Of a DNA stretch of 64,000 nt, positions 20,019 to 29,735 are shown one piece after another. The notes below the pieces were generated by a model, which was given only the letters and a program-made list of their open reading frames with translations, searched no databases and had not been told where the DNA came from. The stretch comes from Diplonema papillatum. Lineage: Eukaryota; Euglenozoa; Diplonemea; Diplonemida; Diplonemidae. The position numbers were made by a program, and so were the translations under genes. The stretch's first letter is position 1. Each line of letters starts with the position of its first letter. Location: positions 1-64,000 of the forward strand of contig JAPJBO010000564.1 in NCBI GenBank assembly GCA_030068145.1, given 5' to 3'.

Positions 20019-21113
20019 GTGATCCCCGGCGCACAATCAATTCAGGCTCTCGCCCCTTCACCAAGGAGCGCGAGAACCAACTCTTCGCCATTTCGCGGAT
20101 TCTCAGCCGGGGAGGCAGGGCTTCTCACACAGCAGTCGCGCGCGGCGTCGATCGTCGGCCAAGCGGTTCTCGATTTAGTGGCATCGAAGACGGGCGTGGC
20201 GGTCACGCGGACTCTTGCTTCGAGGCACAGAGAGAGAGACGTGACGGTGTCGGAAGCACGCGACCGATTGCACCAGGTGGTGGGTCGTGCTTGGGCGGAA
20301 TCGACGGTGGACGATCGACGCAATTTGTGGAGACGATTCCAGGCGTGGACCAGTGCGCAAGGTATGGGCCTCAACCCGGATACGGCTGTCCTGTTCGTGA
20401 TGGCTACTTCGGTGGAACCCCAGGGTATGCTGGCGTACTCCCGGTTGCTGGCGGCGGTTTTTGGCCATTTGGGGGTGAACAGCCAGCCGTTGAAAACGTT
20501 GGCGTCTGCTCTCCGTGGTGCTGGTGCAGCTATCCCGCTGTCGCAGGCGGAGTCGATTCCGCGCGACACGCTCCTTTCATGGGCGATGGACCAGGTGTCG
20601 CACGTTCGTTTGGCGACACTCGTCGCGTGGAAGACGGCGTCGCGTTGGGCCGATGTGTGCATGCTGACGCGGAGAGACTTTGTTCTGGTGACGGACGACG
20701 AAGTCATAGTCGACTGGGGAGTGCGGCCGAAGGGTCGTACCAGGAACCCGTTTTGTGTGAGCAAGTTGGTGGTTATCTGCGGGCCGTTGACGAACGTGAT
20801 CGCGATGCTCGTACGAGGCGCGGGGGACTTCCGCCAATTGACGTCGGTGTCGACAGCGCAGCTCGCGAGAATGTGGGCGGGCGAGCTTCGGATGTGCCGA
20901 TACTCGGCACACAGCATCAAGAGGGGGGCAGTCGACCACCTGCTGGAGGCCAAGTCCCTAGGAGCTCCGTTCCCAGAGCACCTGATATCCAGGGTGGCCA
21001 AGCACAAGAACGAGGTGGACCCGACCGTGGCGCAGATGACGGTGCGGTACGCAAACAACGTGGTGGCGCTGGCGCGCGTGCTAAGAACGGCGGAGGTCAC
21101 TGTGTTTCTGTGA
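20019..21113 (+). CDS. Tyrosine recombinase of the retrotransposon
   Basis: This frame carries the catalytic layout of tyrosine recombinases: an early arginine region (KTASRWADV), a later histidine-arginine box (AHSIKRG) and a C-terminal tyrosine region. It is expected to integrate a circular DNA intermediate. It lies between the gag-like frame and the reverse transcriptase in another frame, the domain order reported for TATE-like elements as I recall it. The start is uncertain because the frame is open upstream. Confidence 0.85.
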   Translation: MIPGAQSIQALAPSPRSARTNSSPFRGFSAGEAGLLTQQSRAASIVGQAVLDLVASKTGVAVTRTLASRHRERDVTVSEARDRLHQVVGRAWAESTVDDRRNLWRRFQAWTSAQGMGLNPDTAVLFVMATSVEPQGMLAYSRLLAAVFGHLGVNSQPLKTLASALRGAGAAIPLSQAESIPRDTLLSWAMDQVSHVRLATLVAWKTASRWADVCMLTRRDFVLVTDDEVIVDWGVRPKGRTRNPFCVSKLVVICGPLTNVIAMLVRGAGDFRQLTSVSTAQLARMWAGELRMCRYSAHSIKRGAVDHLLEAKSLGAPFPEHLISRVAKHKNEVDPTVAQMTVRYANNVVALARVLRTAEVTVFL

Positions 21114-21247
21114 GGAACAGGGACCCGTTGGACCTGGGTCGGTTTGTCCGGCAGCAGCACTCGCTGTTCAAGCGGGGGAAAAAGACGCGCTTGCCCAAGA
21201 CGGACGAGGAGAAGGCCGCGCCGCTGCATGTTGATAGTGTGCCACCG

Positions 21248-22789
21248 ATGGACGTACCGCTCCTACGAGAGCGGATGAATGATGTGACGAGGATTCGGTT
21301 CGATGAGACGTGGCGGCGGACATTTGGCGCGACGACGGATACTGCTGCGTCAACGGCTCGTCGGGATTCGCGGTTGCAAGCACGTCATGCGCATGAGCTG
21401 GAAGCTCACGGCATAGCTCGGAGGGCGCGTGGGCCTGGAAGTTCAGTGAACGTGCCATTCACGGTCATCGAAGAGAAGGAGGGTGCATTGCGACAGCGGT
21501 TCATTCTGTGGACGTTCGAAGCGAACAACGCGATTGAGGCCGACGGATACAAGGCGTCGGTACCGCTGGAGCACGTCAGCAAATACCTGTCAGCGGTGCA
21601 CGCGGAATGCGGATCCACGCGTGACTTTCGCTGCGGGTTCTACGGTGTTGCGATTCCGCACAGCGCGCGTGGCTCGTTTCGGTTCAGAGATGACGCCGAT
21701 GAATGGTGGGAGCTCACTCGGTTGCCGATGGGCCACACCTGTGCACCCGAGTTAATGCACACGTTGACGTCGACCGTTGCCGGGCACCCCGATTTCGTCA
21801 AGCAGGAACACGCAGTGCCGTCGACGCTCACAGTGCACACTTGGGTCGACAACATTCGGTACGCCGGATCGCGCAAGGAGGTTCTCGAAGCGACTCGGAT
21901 TGTCGACGATTTGGCGGCACAGGCGAAGGTGACGTGGAAGCAAGCGGACACCCGGACAGCGAGCTCGAGATACGAGTTCATCGGGGTGGACTGGGACCAC
22001 TCGAAGAACAAGGTGGGCATATCGGCGAAGCTGGCCAAGAAGCTCGCACGGGACGTGGAAGAAGTGCGCACGGGCGCGATGTCTGCTTCGGGATTGGAGA
22101 CGCTCGGAGGGCGGTTGCTGCATGCGTCAGCGATCGTCGGCGTTTTTGTGGGCGAGTATTACTTCGCTCTGAAGTTCCTTCGGCGCTTGACGAACGCCCT
22201 CAATCGGGGGGAGAAGGCGGTCGATCAGACGATTCGTCTTTCCGGCGGTGTGCAGCGGTTGCTTGAAATGTGGATTCGAGCCGTTCTCGGGAGCCGTAGC
22301 ATGCCGGTGGAGGCTAGAGTGCCAGCGTTGACCGTTTTCGTTGACGCGAGTCTAGATGGATGGGGCGGCGTCGTCGTAAACGTCGCTACGAACGCGATCG
22401 AAGTGTTGGGTTCGAGATGGTCGCGGAAGGAAAAGAGGCTCCATATCAACGAGTTGGAGGCCCTGGCGTTCGAGCGTTGCGTGGCGTCGGTGACGTCGGC
22501 GCACGAGGGCGGTGCAGTGACGGTGGTCGTGGACAACACGACGGTACAAGGTGTTGCCCGTAAGGGTTCATGTCTGCGGTCGCAAGTCTTAAATGACGCA
22601 GTCGTGAAGGGGCTCGCGCATCTGCGCGGGCTGAACATCTCAGTCTCTGTTCGCTGGGTAAAGAGTGCGGGGAATCCCGCCGACCTGCCGTCGCGGGTCC
22701 CGGTGTCGGCTTTGACCGATGCGAATTTGGCCGACATGGCACTTGCGGTAAGGAGTTTTCTTACTGGCGATATGGGTCTGGTGGTGTGA
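21248..22789 (+). CDS. Reverse transcriptase and RNase H of the retrotransposon
   Basis: A reverse-transcriptase region (HTWVDNIRYAG, the active-site strand in the divergent form seen in VIPER/TATE-like elements) is followed by RNase H (VFVDASLDGWGG, INELEA, VVDNTTV, NPADLPSR). The stop lies at the start of repeat B1. The start given is the first well-placed ATG; the frame is open further upstream across the recombinase gene, where it is probably not used. Confidence 0.85.
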   Translation: MDVPLLRERMNDVTRIRFDETWRRTFGATTDTAASTARRDSRLQARHAHELEAHGIARRARGPGSSVNVPFTVIEEKEGALRQRFILWTFEANNAIEADGYKASVPLEHVSKYLSAVHAECGSTRDFRCGFYGVAIPHSARGSFRFRDDADEWWELTRLPMGHTCAPELMHTLTSTVAGHPDFVKQEHAVPSTLTVHTWVDNIRYAGSRKEVLEATRIVDDLAAQAKVTWKQADTRTASSRYEFIGVDWDHSKNKVGISAKLAKKLARDVEEVRTGAMSASGLETLGGRLLHASAIVGVFVGEYYFALKFLRRLTNALNRGEKAVDQTIRLSGGVQRLLEMWIRAVLGSRSMPVEARVPALTVFVDASLDGWGGVVVNVATNAIEVLGSRWSRKEKRLHINELEALAFERCVASVTSAHEGGAVTVVVDNTTVQGVARKGSCLRSQVLNDAVVKGLAHLRGLNISVSVRWVKSAGNPADLPSRVPVSALTDANLADMALAVRSFLTGDMGLVV

Positions 22790-23000
22790 CTTCCTGGGCT
22801 AGCCTGTTCACTCACAAAATCAGTGGCTACCTCAGGGGGTTACCCCATCGTACGTGAAACCCTGTTTCTTCTTCCCCTTTCTTTGTTGCAATGAGTGGAT
22901 TTCAGAAGCATTCTGAGAAATGCAACGATCAAGTGAAGCGCACGCGAAGCGCAGTAGCGCAGTTCATGATGAACTCAGCAAGTGAAGCGCCAAGGCATTC
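22786..23000 (+). repeat. Split direct repeat B1
   Basis: 215 bp, repeated at 23179-23393, and directly followed by A2. Confidence 0.95.
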
Positions 23001-23082
23001 TTACGATTCATCGTGGGAATGTTTCAGCGTAACGACCAAACAGCAGGTCATTGGGGTTTTAGCAACACAAAGTCTAAAATTC
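23001..23082 (+). repeat. Split direct repeat A2
   Basis: 82 bp, identical to A1 and fused to the end of B1. Confidence 0.95.
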
Positions 23083-23178
23083 CCACCCACCCACATCCTG
23101 GTATTCGCTGCTTGCTATCCTATCAGTCCGCGGTATCCGCGAGGTCCAGGGGAGCTGGGTTCCCACCCTCCGTCCCCC

Positions 23179-23393
23179 GTGACTTCCTGGGCTAGCCTGT
23201 TCACTCACAAAATCAGTGGCTACCTCAGGGGGTTACCCCATCGTACGTGAAACCCTGTTTCTTCTTCCCCTTTCTTTGTTGCAATGAGTGGATTTCAGAA
23301 GCATTCTGAGAAATTCAACGATCAAGTGAAGCGCACGCGAAGCGCAGTAGCGCAGTTCATGATGAACTCAGCAAGTGAAGCGCCAAGGCATTC
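23179..23393 (+). repeat. Split direct repeat B2
   Basis: 215 bp matching B1. It forms the right edge of the element against the 24-bp minisatellite. Confidence 0.95.
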
Positions 23394-23998
23394 TCCACGC
23401 TACCAACCCACGCTACCAACCCACCGTGTACCTACGCTACCAACCCACCGTGTACCTACGCTACCAACCCACCGTGTACCCACGCTACCAACCCACCGTG
23501 TACCCACGCTACCAACCCACCGTGTACCCACGCTACCAACCCACCGTGTACCTACGCTACCAACCCACCGTGTACCCACGCTACCAACCCACCGTGTACC
23601 CACGCTACCAACCCACCGTGTACCCACGCTACCAACCCACCGTGTACCCACGCTACCAACCCACCGTGTACCCACGCTACCAACCCACCGTGTACCCACG
23701 CTACCAACCCACCGTGTACCTACGCTACCAACCCACCGTGTACCTACGCTACCAACCCACCGTGTACCCACGCTACCAACCCACCGTGTACCTACGCTAC
23801 CAACCCACCGTGTACCCACGCTACCAACCCACCGTGTACCTACGCTACCAACCCACCGTGTACCCACGCTACCAACCCACCGTGTACCTACGCTACCAAC
23901 CCACCGTGTACCCACGCTACCAACCCGCCGTGTATCCACGCTACCAACCCACGCTACCAACCCGCCGTGTATCCACGCTACCGACCCGCCGTGTATCA
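23394..23998. repeat. 24-bp minisatellite, block B (about 25 units)
   Basis: The continuation of block A after the retrotransposon. The last units show GCCGTGTATCC variants, the same variant that borders the element on its left side. Confidence 0.95.
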
Positions 23999-24182
23999 TA
24001 CAGGTCAAAACCTTGTGTCTTTTTAAAACGCTCCCGCGGGGCCGATGGCCCCCAAATTTTTTTTTGGAAAAAAAGATTTTGTTCAACTTCCTCAAAAATT
24101 ACTGCAGAGTTTGTTCCAAAATTTTAAAATTCAAAAAACCCAATTTTTTTCCGGAAATTTTTTTTTGGGACCCTGCATGGTA
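23999..24182. other. Homopolymer-rich segment interrupting the minisatellite
   Basis: About 180 bp rich in T- and A-runs between minisatellite blocks B and C. It contains CCGCGGGGCCGATGGCCCCC near 24030. No gene, and no repeats at its ends that would identify an insertion. Confidence 0.5.
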
Positions 24183-24312
24183 TCCACACGCTACCAACCC
24201 ACCGTGTACCCACGCTACCAACCCGCCGTGTATCCACGCTACCAACCCGCCGTGTACCCACGCTACCAACCCACCGTGTACCCACGCTACCAACCCACCG
24301 TACCTACCCGCC
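24183..24312. repeat. 24-bp minisatellite, block C (about 5 units)
   Basis: The same unit as blocks A and B, with GCCGTGTA and ACCGTGTA variants mixed. Confidence 0.9.
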
Positions 24313-24522
24313 AACGTACAACCCCATTGTTTCATCAAGTATTGCACGACAAAAAGGATTGGGAGCCACAAACCTGGAGCAAGCGGACAGGCCGATGATC
24401 TGGTTCAGGACGTAGAGCACCCCGATTCCACCGACGACGCCGAGAGCGAGCCTTGCCGGCATTGTTTGCTGTTTTCTTTTTTCTGGTTCTCCCTACAGAG
24501 TGAGGTTTGAAACGAGATCCCT

Positions 24523-24765
24523 TAGGTACCGGGGAAAGCCTGCTACACGGGAGCCTGTTCGGCGGTACTGCAGAGCCACGGGCCTACGGGTCAAGTGGCT
24601 ACCGATTTCCCAAACTAAAGCATCAAGGCTTGGCGCTCGCGCTGAACACAAGCTCGTCGAGACGGTCAGCTGCAAGGCAGAGCGGACGGGGTTGTGGCAC
24701 TGTGCTGCCTCCGACTCAAGCTTTGCAAGCTGTGGTCACGTTCCTGGACCAGGTGCGGCCTTTTT
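24523..24765. repeat. Dispersed repeat family R3, copy 1
   Basis: A segment of about 245-280 bp found three times (here, 34209-34486, 51390-51656). It runs from GGTACC.GGGAAAGCCTGC to GCGGCC followed by a pyrimidine-rich T tail. Copies differ by small indels. The minus strand keeps an open frame with the core LDALVWEIGSHLTRRP in all three, which may be coincidental. A short interspersed element with a T-rich 3' end is possible; no pol III boxes are convincing. Confidence 0.75.
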
Positions 24766-25390
24766 ATCTTTCTTTTTCTTTTTCTTCTTCTCCCTGGTTC
24801 TCCCTCGAATCCTGCGTTCTCTTCTGGTGCGTGAGTGGTTCTTCGCCTCATGTTTCACGGATTTTCCGAGGGACTCTGCGAGGCTTGACGAATCTACATA
24901 CAGGGTTTCTGTTCTACGGGGGAAACATTTTGTTTTCCCTCCCACCCGCCAAGTGGCAGGAATGGCGGGACGCCGGGGTGAAGTTGTCACCCGTTTTCAT
25001 AGCCGTCCACGAGTACTTCGTGAGAGCCGGGGCCGAGATCCCTCCCACTCAGCCGGTCCATCCCCTCTTGATAGACCGTGATAGACCGAAGAATACAGCA
25101 CCGGGCAATTCGATGCAGCTCTAGGGACTAGGGATGGACCTGATAGCCCGTGGTGGACCGTGATTCACGGTGATAATCAGCGGCGGGCACTTCGATGCAG
25201 GTTCAAGAGATAGGGACGGACCGGCTCACCCACCTGGCCCTCGTGACCCCGCAGGGTGTCCAAAGTACCCTTGGGGTATCACCCCATCGTAAGTTGTTAT
25301 TCGGATCGGAGCCTTCCTTTCCTCTCATTGAACGAAAACCGCTGCTGCAATGCACGGCAGCAATGCCACCAAACAACAACAAGAACAAAC
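24766..25390. other. No recognisable gene
   Basis: Pyrimidine-rich at the start. GATAGACCGTGATAGACCG-type repeats occur near 25073-25165. No domain-bearing frame is seen. Confidence 0.4.
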
Positions 25391-25445
25391 CAGCGTGCCC
25401 AAAGCAGGCGTTCGCCGTGAATGATAAAGCATGGAATAACAAGGG
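25391..25445 (+). pseudogene. 18S rRNA fragment (central domain)
   Basis: The run CAAAGCAGGCGTTCGCCGTG followed by AAT...AGCATGGAATAACAAG matches the conserved central part of eukaryotic 18S rRNA (GTTCAAAGCAGGC...GAATA..TTAGCATGGAATAA). The similarity ends on both sides, so it is a dispersed fragment and not a functional rRNA gene. Confidence 0.7.
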
Positions 25446-25581
25446 ATCGATTATCTCCCCCTTCAGGAACCCAAAAAGCAGCCACAAAAAACGGCCGGGC
25501 GTCACCACCGGACAGGCCCTCCCCCGGGACCTGAACTTGTTGCCAAGAAGGAGCTTCCCTCTCCCAAGCTCTATCCCACAG

Positions 25582-25742
25582 CCAATCGGTAGCAACGACA
25601 GGCGGTGTGTACAAATGGCAGGGACTTAATCAGTGCAAGCTGATGACTTGCGCCTACTAGGCATTCCTCATTCAAGGAGAATAATTGCAATCATCGGTCC
25701 TCATCACGACGCAAGTTCAAAAGATTTCCCAGCCTCTTCAAG
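25582..25742 (-). pseudogene. 18S rRNA fragment (3' domain)
   Basis: The plus strand reads CAATCGGTAGCAACGACAGG, then CGGTGTGTACAAA, GCAAGCTGATGACTTGCGC, ACTAGGCATTCCTC, AATAATTGCAAT and AGATTTCCCAGCCTCT. This is the reverse complement of the 3' region of eukaryotic 18S rRNA in the right order over about 160 bp, with scattered changes. It lies 140 bp from another 18S fragment in the opposite orientation, so the arrangement is scrambled. Confidence 0.9.
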
Positions 25743-26570
25743 ATAGGTAGCCGAGCATGGGCGACGCGTGGCGCGCACTCGATGCCATTCGCTCGTCGTC
25801 TTGTCTTCACTCATTCCCCTCCATCCTGGCGATGGATGAATTACTCCGGATTCGGGGGCGCGGCAAACTACGTGCAGTCGAAAGACCCGAACCAGAAGAA
25901 CTGCGATCTCGCCAGGTTGGCTCATTAGACAGTCTCTATCCCAGACGCTAGTGAGCGAGTCATCAGGCCGTTGTCTTTTCTCTGAAGCTAAGTTCCAGTG
26001 AACCAAAGTTCGGGCGCAGCTGAGTTCGGGCGAAGCTAAGTTCTGGTGAAGCAAAGCAAAGTTCAGGCGAAGCAAAGTTCGGGTTCTGGTGATGCTGAGT
26101 TCGGCGTGTGGTAGCAAGTTTAACCTGCCAGTACCCGGGGGGGAGACCCCCCCCCGACTCCGTTCCCGTGGTGACCCAAATGGCGGATGCACTACGTCAG
26201 ATGGCGTGGCGAACTACCTGCAGTCGAGACCCGAAACAAACTATGTGATCTCGCCTGGTTGGCCCATTATATGGCCAGCAGGCACACACGCGCCAAGCTG
26301 CTGGTGCATGCTTACATGCGGATGGAAGCGCGGGCGGGTGTGGGAACGAGGCCAATGCATGGAGAGGCTTGCGCGCCTGGTCGACTTCACCAGTTAAAGT
26401 GCATCACGCGTATCGCGCAACGGTAAGACCTTCTTCCGCCGCCACGTGCTGCCCGCTCGTATTGCAGTCGTCGCACAACTTGCGACAACGTGTCTTTGTT
26501 GCTTTACTTGCCGATCCTTCCTCCAACTCAGCACCAACAATCCCTTCATCAACATCGCTCAGGGATGCCC
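25743..26570. other. Two related coding-like stretches and a short minisatellite; no gene assigned
   Basis: The stretch near 25855-25930 (CTACGTGCAGTCGAAAGACC) and that near 26205-26265 (CTACCTGCAGTCGAGACCC) are related and keep the peptide theme NY.QS. Between them, 25985-26100 is a degenerate GCGAAGCTAAGTTCGGG minisatellite. The frames are short and unrecognised. Confidence 0.4.
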
Positions 26571-26574
26571 CTCC

Positions 26575-27235
26575 GTCTTTTTTCGTCTTTTGGTCTTTTT
26601 TTGGCCTTTTTCGTCTTTTTCGTCGATGCGGGAAAAAGACGAAAAAAGACCAACCCGAATAGCTAGCTACAGCCACGGTATGCATGGGGTCCCTAAGGGT
26701 GCCTGCCAGATTCTCGCATGATGTCTTTTTTCGTCTTTTTCGTCTTCTTCGTCGATGCGGAAAAAAGACGAAAAAAGACCAACCCGAATAGCTAGCTACA
26801 GCCACGGTATGCATGGGTCCCTAAGGGTGCCTGCCAGATTCTCGCATGATGTCTTTTTTCGTCTTTTTCGTCGATGCGGAATAAAGACGAAAAAAGACCA
26901 ACCCGAATAGCTAGTTACAGCCACGGTATGCATGGGGTCCCTAAGGGTGCCTGCCAGATTCTCGCATGATGTCTTTTTTCGTCTTTTTCGTCTTTTTCGT
27001 CGATGCGGAATAAAGACGAAAAAAGACCAACCCGAATAGCAAGCTACAGCCACGGTATGCATGGGGTCCCTAAGGGTGCCTGCCAGATTCTCGCATGATG
27101 TCTTTTTTCGTCTTTTTTGTCTTTTTCGTCGATGCGGAATAAAGACGAAAAAAGACCAACCCGAATAGCTAGCTACAGCCACGGTATGTATGGGGTCCCT
27201 GAGGGTGCCAGATTCTCGCATGATGTCGCTTTTTC
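26575..27235. repeat. Tandem repeat of about 126 bp, five copies, each with a hairpin
   Basis: The unit runs from GATGTCTTTTTTCGTC through GATGCGG and AAAGACGAAAAAAGACC to CCAGATTCTCGCAT. GTCTTTTTTCGTCTTT and AAAGACGAAAAAAGAC form the arms of a hairpin around GTCGATGCGG. Units begin near 26718, 26845, 26970, 27098 and 27219, with a partial leading copy. Length differences come from the number of TTTTTCGTC blocks. Confidence 0.9.
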
Positions 27236-27536
27236 GTCTTTTTCAGTCTCAAATACAATTTGGGGCTTCCCTCACTGCTATGTAGCTCATCCTCTTGTTC
27301 AAAGGTTGACTCCGGCGCAACGTAACAAAGCTAAACGGGAAGGCAACACATAGCTATTTTTCTTTTTTTTTTTTTTTTTTTGCTGCGGGCGATTGACGCT
27401 TCTCCCTTTTCTCTTCTTGGTTTTCTTTACTTGTATCTTCACCTGTATTGTAGAAAATACTTGGGTGTGCCCGCCATTTGAGAAGGGCAAAAGCGGGAAA
27501 ATGCAGCAAATCCACGCAAAAAAACACGGGTAAACC

Positions 27537-28275
27537 GGGGTTTCGTGCGAGGGGGGTCGTTGTTATTGGTGCTGGTTTTGAGGGATAAGGAAAAGGTAAG
27601 AAATCTGTTTGCGGTGGCCTCCGCTGGTCTGGTAGTCTGTGCTACCTCCGTTCTTCTACAGTCGTACTCTTCTCTCCTCACTACTGTACGTACTCTTTCA
27701 CTCTGTTACTCTCTTTGGCTAGCCGAAAAAGACTCCTGCGACCAACACCACGAACACATTCGCAATGAATGTGGCCCTGGGCCCGCCGCGTGCATACATG
27801 TTGAGCAGGGGTTGCCATGTAGCCCGCATCGGCCTGAGTCAACTCTGTTACTTTCATGGGATGTTCACCGGGGAAGGGTCCGACCTAACCGTTCGTCAAC
27901 AGCGACCGGGGTTTCGTGCGAGGGGGTTATTGGTGCTGGTTTTGAGGGATAAGGAAAAGGTAAGAAACCTGTTTGAGGTGGCCTCCGCTGGTCTGGTAGT
28001 CTGTGCTACCTCCGTTCTTCTACAGTCGTACTCTTCTCTGCTCACTACTGTACGTGCTTTCACTCTTTTTGGCTAGCCAAAAAAGACTCCTGCGACCGTC
28101 ACCACGAACACATTCGCAATGAATGTGGCCCTGGGCCCGCAGCGCGTGCATACATGTTGAGCAGGGGTTGCCATGTAGCCCGCACCGGCCTGAGTCAACA
28201 CTGTTACTTGCATGGGATGTTCACCGGGGAAGGGTCCGACCTAAGCGTTAGTCAACAGCAACCGGGTTTCGTGCG
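27537..28275. repeat. Tandem duplication of about 367 bp (two copies and a stub)
   Basis: The segment from GGGGTTTCGTGCGAGGGG to GTCAACAGCGACC is present at about 27537-27903 and 27904-28268, and a third start is at 28262. The part TTTTGAGGGATAAGGAAAA also occurs at about 47297-47315. An unrecognised frame of about 135 codons starts at 27545 and is not conserved in copy 2. Confidence 0.85.
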
Positions 28276-28342
28276 AGAGGGTGCCGGGGGCGGTCGGCCA
28301 CCCCTGGAGACAGTTACACCCCGACGACTGCCCTCCTCGCCG

Positions 28343-28495
28343 GCTGTTCGTAGCTCCACAGCCAGGACCAGGACCACCCACGCTTACGAGACAGGCGAAT
28401 TCGTCGCGGGGGAGAAAGCCCCTGCAACCGTGCCTGAGCAATCAGGCAAAAAAAAACTCAGGCAGTCCGCCTTACTTGTGACTGCGACTCGCTAG
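28343..28495 (+). repeat. Dispersed repeat family R4, copy 1
   Basis: The segment contains GCCCCTGCAACCGTGCCTGA and GCAATCAG with an A-run and ACTCAGGCA. Relatives lie at about 52590-52686 (+), 57766-57893 (-) and in part at 48780-48830 (GCACAGGCGAATCCGTCACG). GAGCAATCAG..AAAAAACTCAGG is the best conserved part. Confidence 0.75.
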
Positions 28496-28518
28496 AACAC
28501 TGACTTGTCTCCTTTTTA

Positions 28519-28662
28519 GCGTTTATTGTGGTGTAAAGATTCGGCGTTTTAAGGCCTCTCTCCGGTTGACCATTGAAGCTGGGAGTCGGGTAGTGTGTGA
28601 AAGGGATGTAGACGTCACTTTAACTATGGCTCGCCAAGTCTGTGGCTAATGCGATGGACACC
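28519..28662 (+). repeat. Dispersed repeat family R1, copy 2
   Basis: The counterpart of 17050-17190, keeping GCGTTTATTGTGG, CTCCGGTTGACCATTGA and ACTTTAACTATGGCT. It follows R4 directly, which suggests both belong to one longer composite repeat. Confidence 0.8.
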
Positions 28663-28805
28663 CAGAAAAAAATCGCTGTGGATATAGCCTTAGGCCCCCC
28701 ACTTTTTTAAGGCGGCAACAGCACAGTGGACATCGGGTTGCCCTGTGCAGCACCAATGGTTGAAGTACACGACTCCCCATCCTCGCAACAAGGAGCTAGG
28801 ACGAT

Positions 28806-28905
28806 CCGATACACGGTGGAGCCCAGCCTCATAAGCTGGAGTTTAAAAAAAGCCGGTCACCCCCGCTCTTCGGGAGCGGACGCGTTTTGGTTGCAGCAGG
28901 CCGAA
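28806..28905. repeat. Dispersed hairpin family R5, half copy
   Basis: ACACGGTGGAGCCCAGCC and AGCTGGAGTTTAAA resemble one arm of the 29241-29400 hairpin, followed by the CGCGTTTTGGTTG loop sequence. The second arm is missing. Confidence 0.6.
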
Positions 28906-29240
28906 AAACAGTCAGGGAAAAAGTTGTTGCGAACGAACCGCAAACACGCTGAAGTTGGGACTCCGTTATACCAAGTGGTGTACCAAGTGGTACTTGCTGT
29001 ATGACAAGTGTCCACTTGTTACATCACTTATCGCTTGTCATAAATTTAACTAGTTATGTCCAAAATGCGAGATAACAAGTGCGTCGTGTAGGGGGGTGGG
29101 GTGGCGGCAGCCACTTTTCCGACGGAGGGCTTTGCAGACCTCTCCTTCCTTTCTTGCGAGCACCGGAGTACACAGGGGCAGCCGCGGGGGTTTGCAAGAA
29201 CGTGAACCGTTGTTCCGAAAAGGTTCCCTGCAGTACTCAG

Positions 29241-29400
29241 TACACGGAGGGGCCCCGCCTCAGAGGCTGGAGTTAAAGCTGGAGCTAAAATAAGCGAGTG
29301 CCACACCTGTGGATTTACACGCGTTTTGGTTGTAGCACACCCGCTTTTCGGGTGCACACCCTCTTTAACTTCAGCCTCTGAGGATGGACCTCACCGTGTA
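29241..29400. mobile_element. 160-bp hairpin element (family R5, complete)
   Basis: The left arm 29241-29277 (TACACGGAGGGGCC to GGAGTTAAAG) and right arm about 29364-29400 (CTTTAACTTCAGCCTCTGAG to CACCGTGTA) are reverse complements with a few mismatches. The loop holds a second small hairpin (ACCCGCTTTTCGGGTG). Relatives lie at 28806-28905, 37186-37225 (one arm), 38650-38835 and 52368-52590. This fits a MITE or foldback family with TACACGGTGGA termini. Confidence 0.65.
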
Positions 29401-29564
29401 CCGACTGCGAACATTCTTTATTTAGAGAAGAGAAGCGCTTTTCGTGCAGGTGACGAACGCACGGCTTACGTTTTGGTGATTTCCGTTGTTGTTCTTCCTC
29501 TGGTCGGTAGACCAGGTGGAGGGAGAGACAGCTGGGTCTGGGCAGGGAGCCACTATTCCGACGG

Positions 29565-29567
<3 letters not shown>

Positions 29568-29604
<37 letters not shown>

Positions 29605-29735
29605 TCAACAATGCATTGTTGGCCACCTGATCCAGACAAAAATATCGGGGAGTATCGGGGAGTTTCGGGGAATTTCGGGGAGTTTCGGGGAGTTTCGGGG
29701 AAATTCGGGGAGTTTCGGGGTATTTCCTTTGTGGC
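29568..29735. repeat. T-run followed by TTTCGGGGAG minisatellite
   Basis: A T-run of about 35 bases and GTCAACAATGCATTG are followed from 29641 by eight to nine copies of a 10-bp unit TTTCGGGGAG with ATTC/TATC variants. A similar array at 31331-31395 also precedes a copy of the duplicated segment described next. Confidence 0.8.

Larger units (their letters stand above)
19309..23393 (+). mobile_element. Tyrosine-recombinase retrotransposon (Ngaro/VIPER/TATE-like) with split direct repeats
   Basis: The layout is A1 (19309-19390), reading frames, B1 (22786-23000), A2 (23001-23082), a 96-bp spacer and B2 (23179-23393). This A1-body-B1A2-B2 order of split direct repeats is characteristic of Ngaro-, VIPER- and TATE-type elements, which integrate with a tyrosine recombinase. 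A1 and A2 are identical over 82 bp, and B1 and B2 match at all but about one of 215 positions, so the insertion is young. Parts in order are a small gag-like frame, tyrosine recombinase, and reverse transcriptase plus RNase H. It looks whole. It sits inside a 24-bp minisatellite without an obvious target-site duplication, as expected for recombinase-mediated insertion. Confidence 0.9.

Noticed and set aside
19694-21113. The plus-strand frame running through the recombinase region in the reverse-transcriptase frame
   Set aside because: The overlapping frame carries the recognisable recombinase boxes. The other looks like an open shadow before the reverse-transcriptase part begins.
18546-24510. 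Long Pro/Thr/Arg/Val or Tyr-rich octapeptide-repeat frames over the 24-bp minisatellite
   Set aside because: A 24-bp unit keeps frames open on both strands alike, and no start or unique domain is attached.
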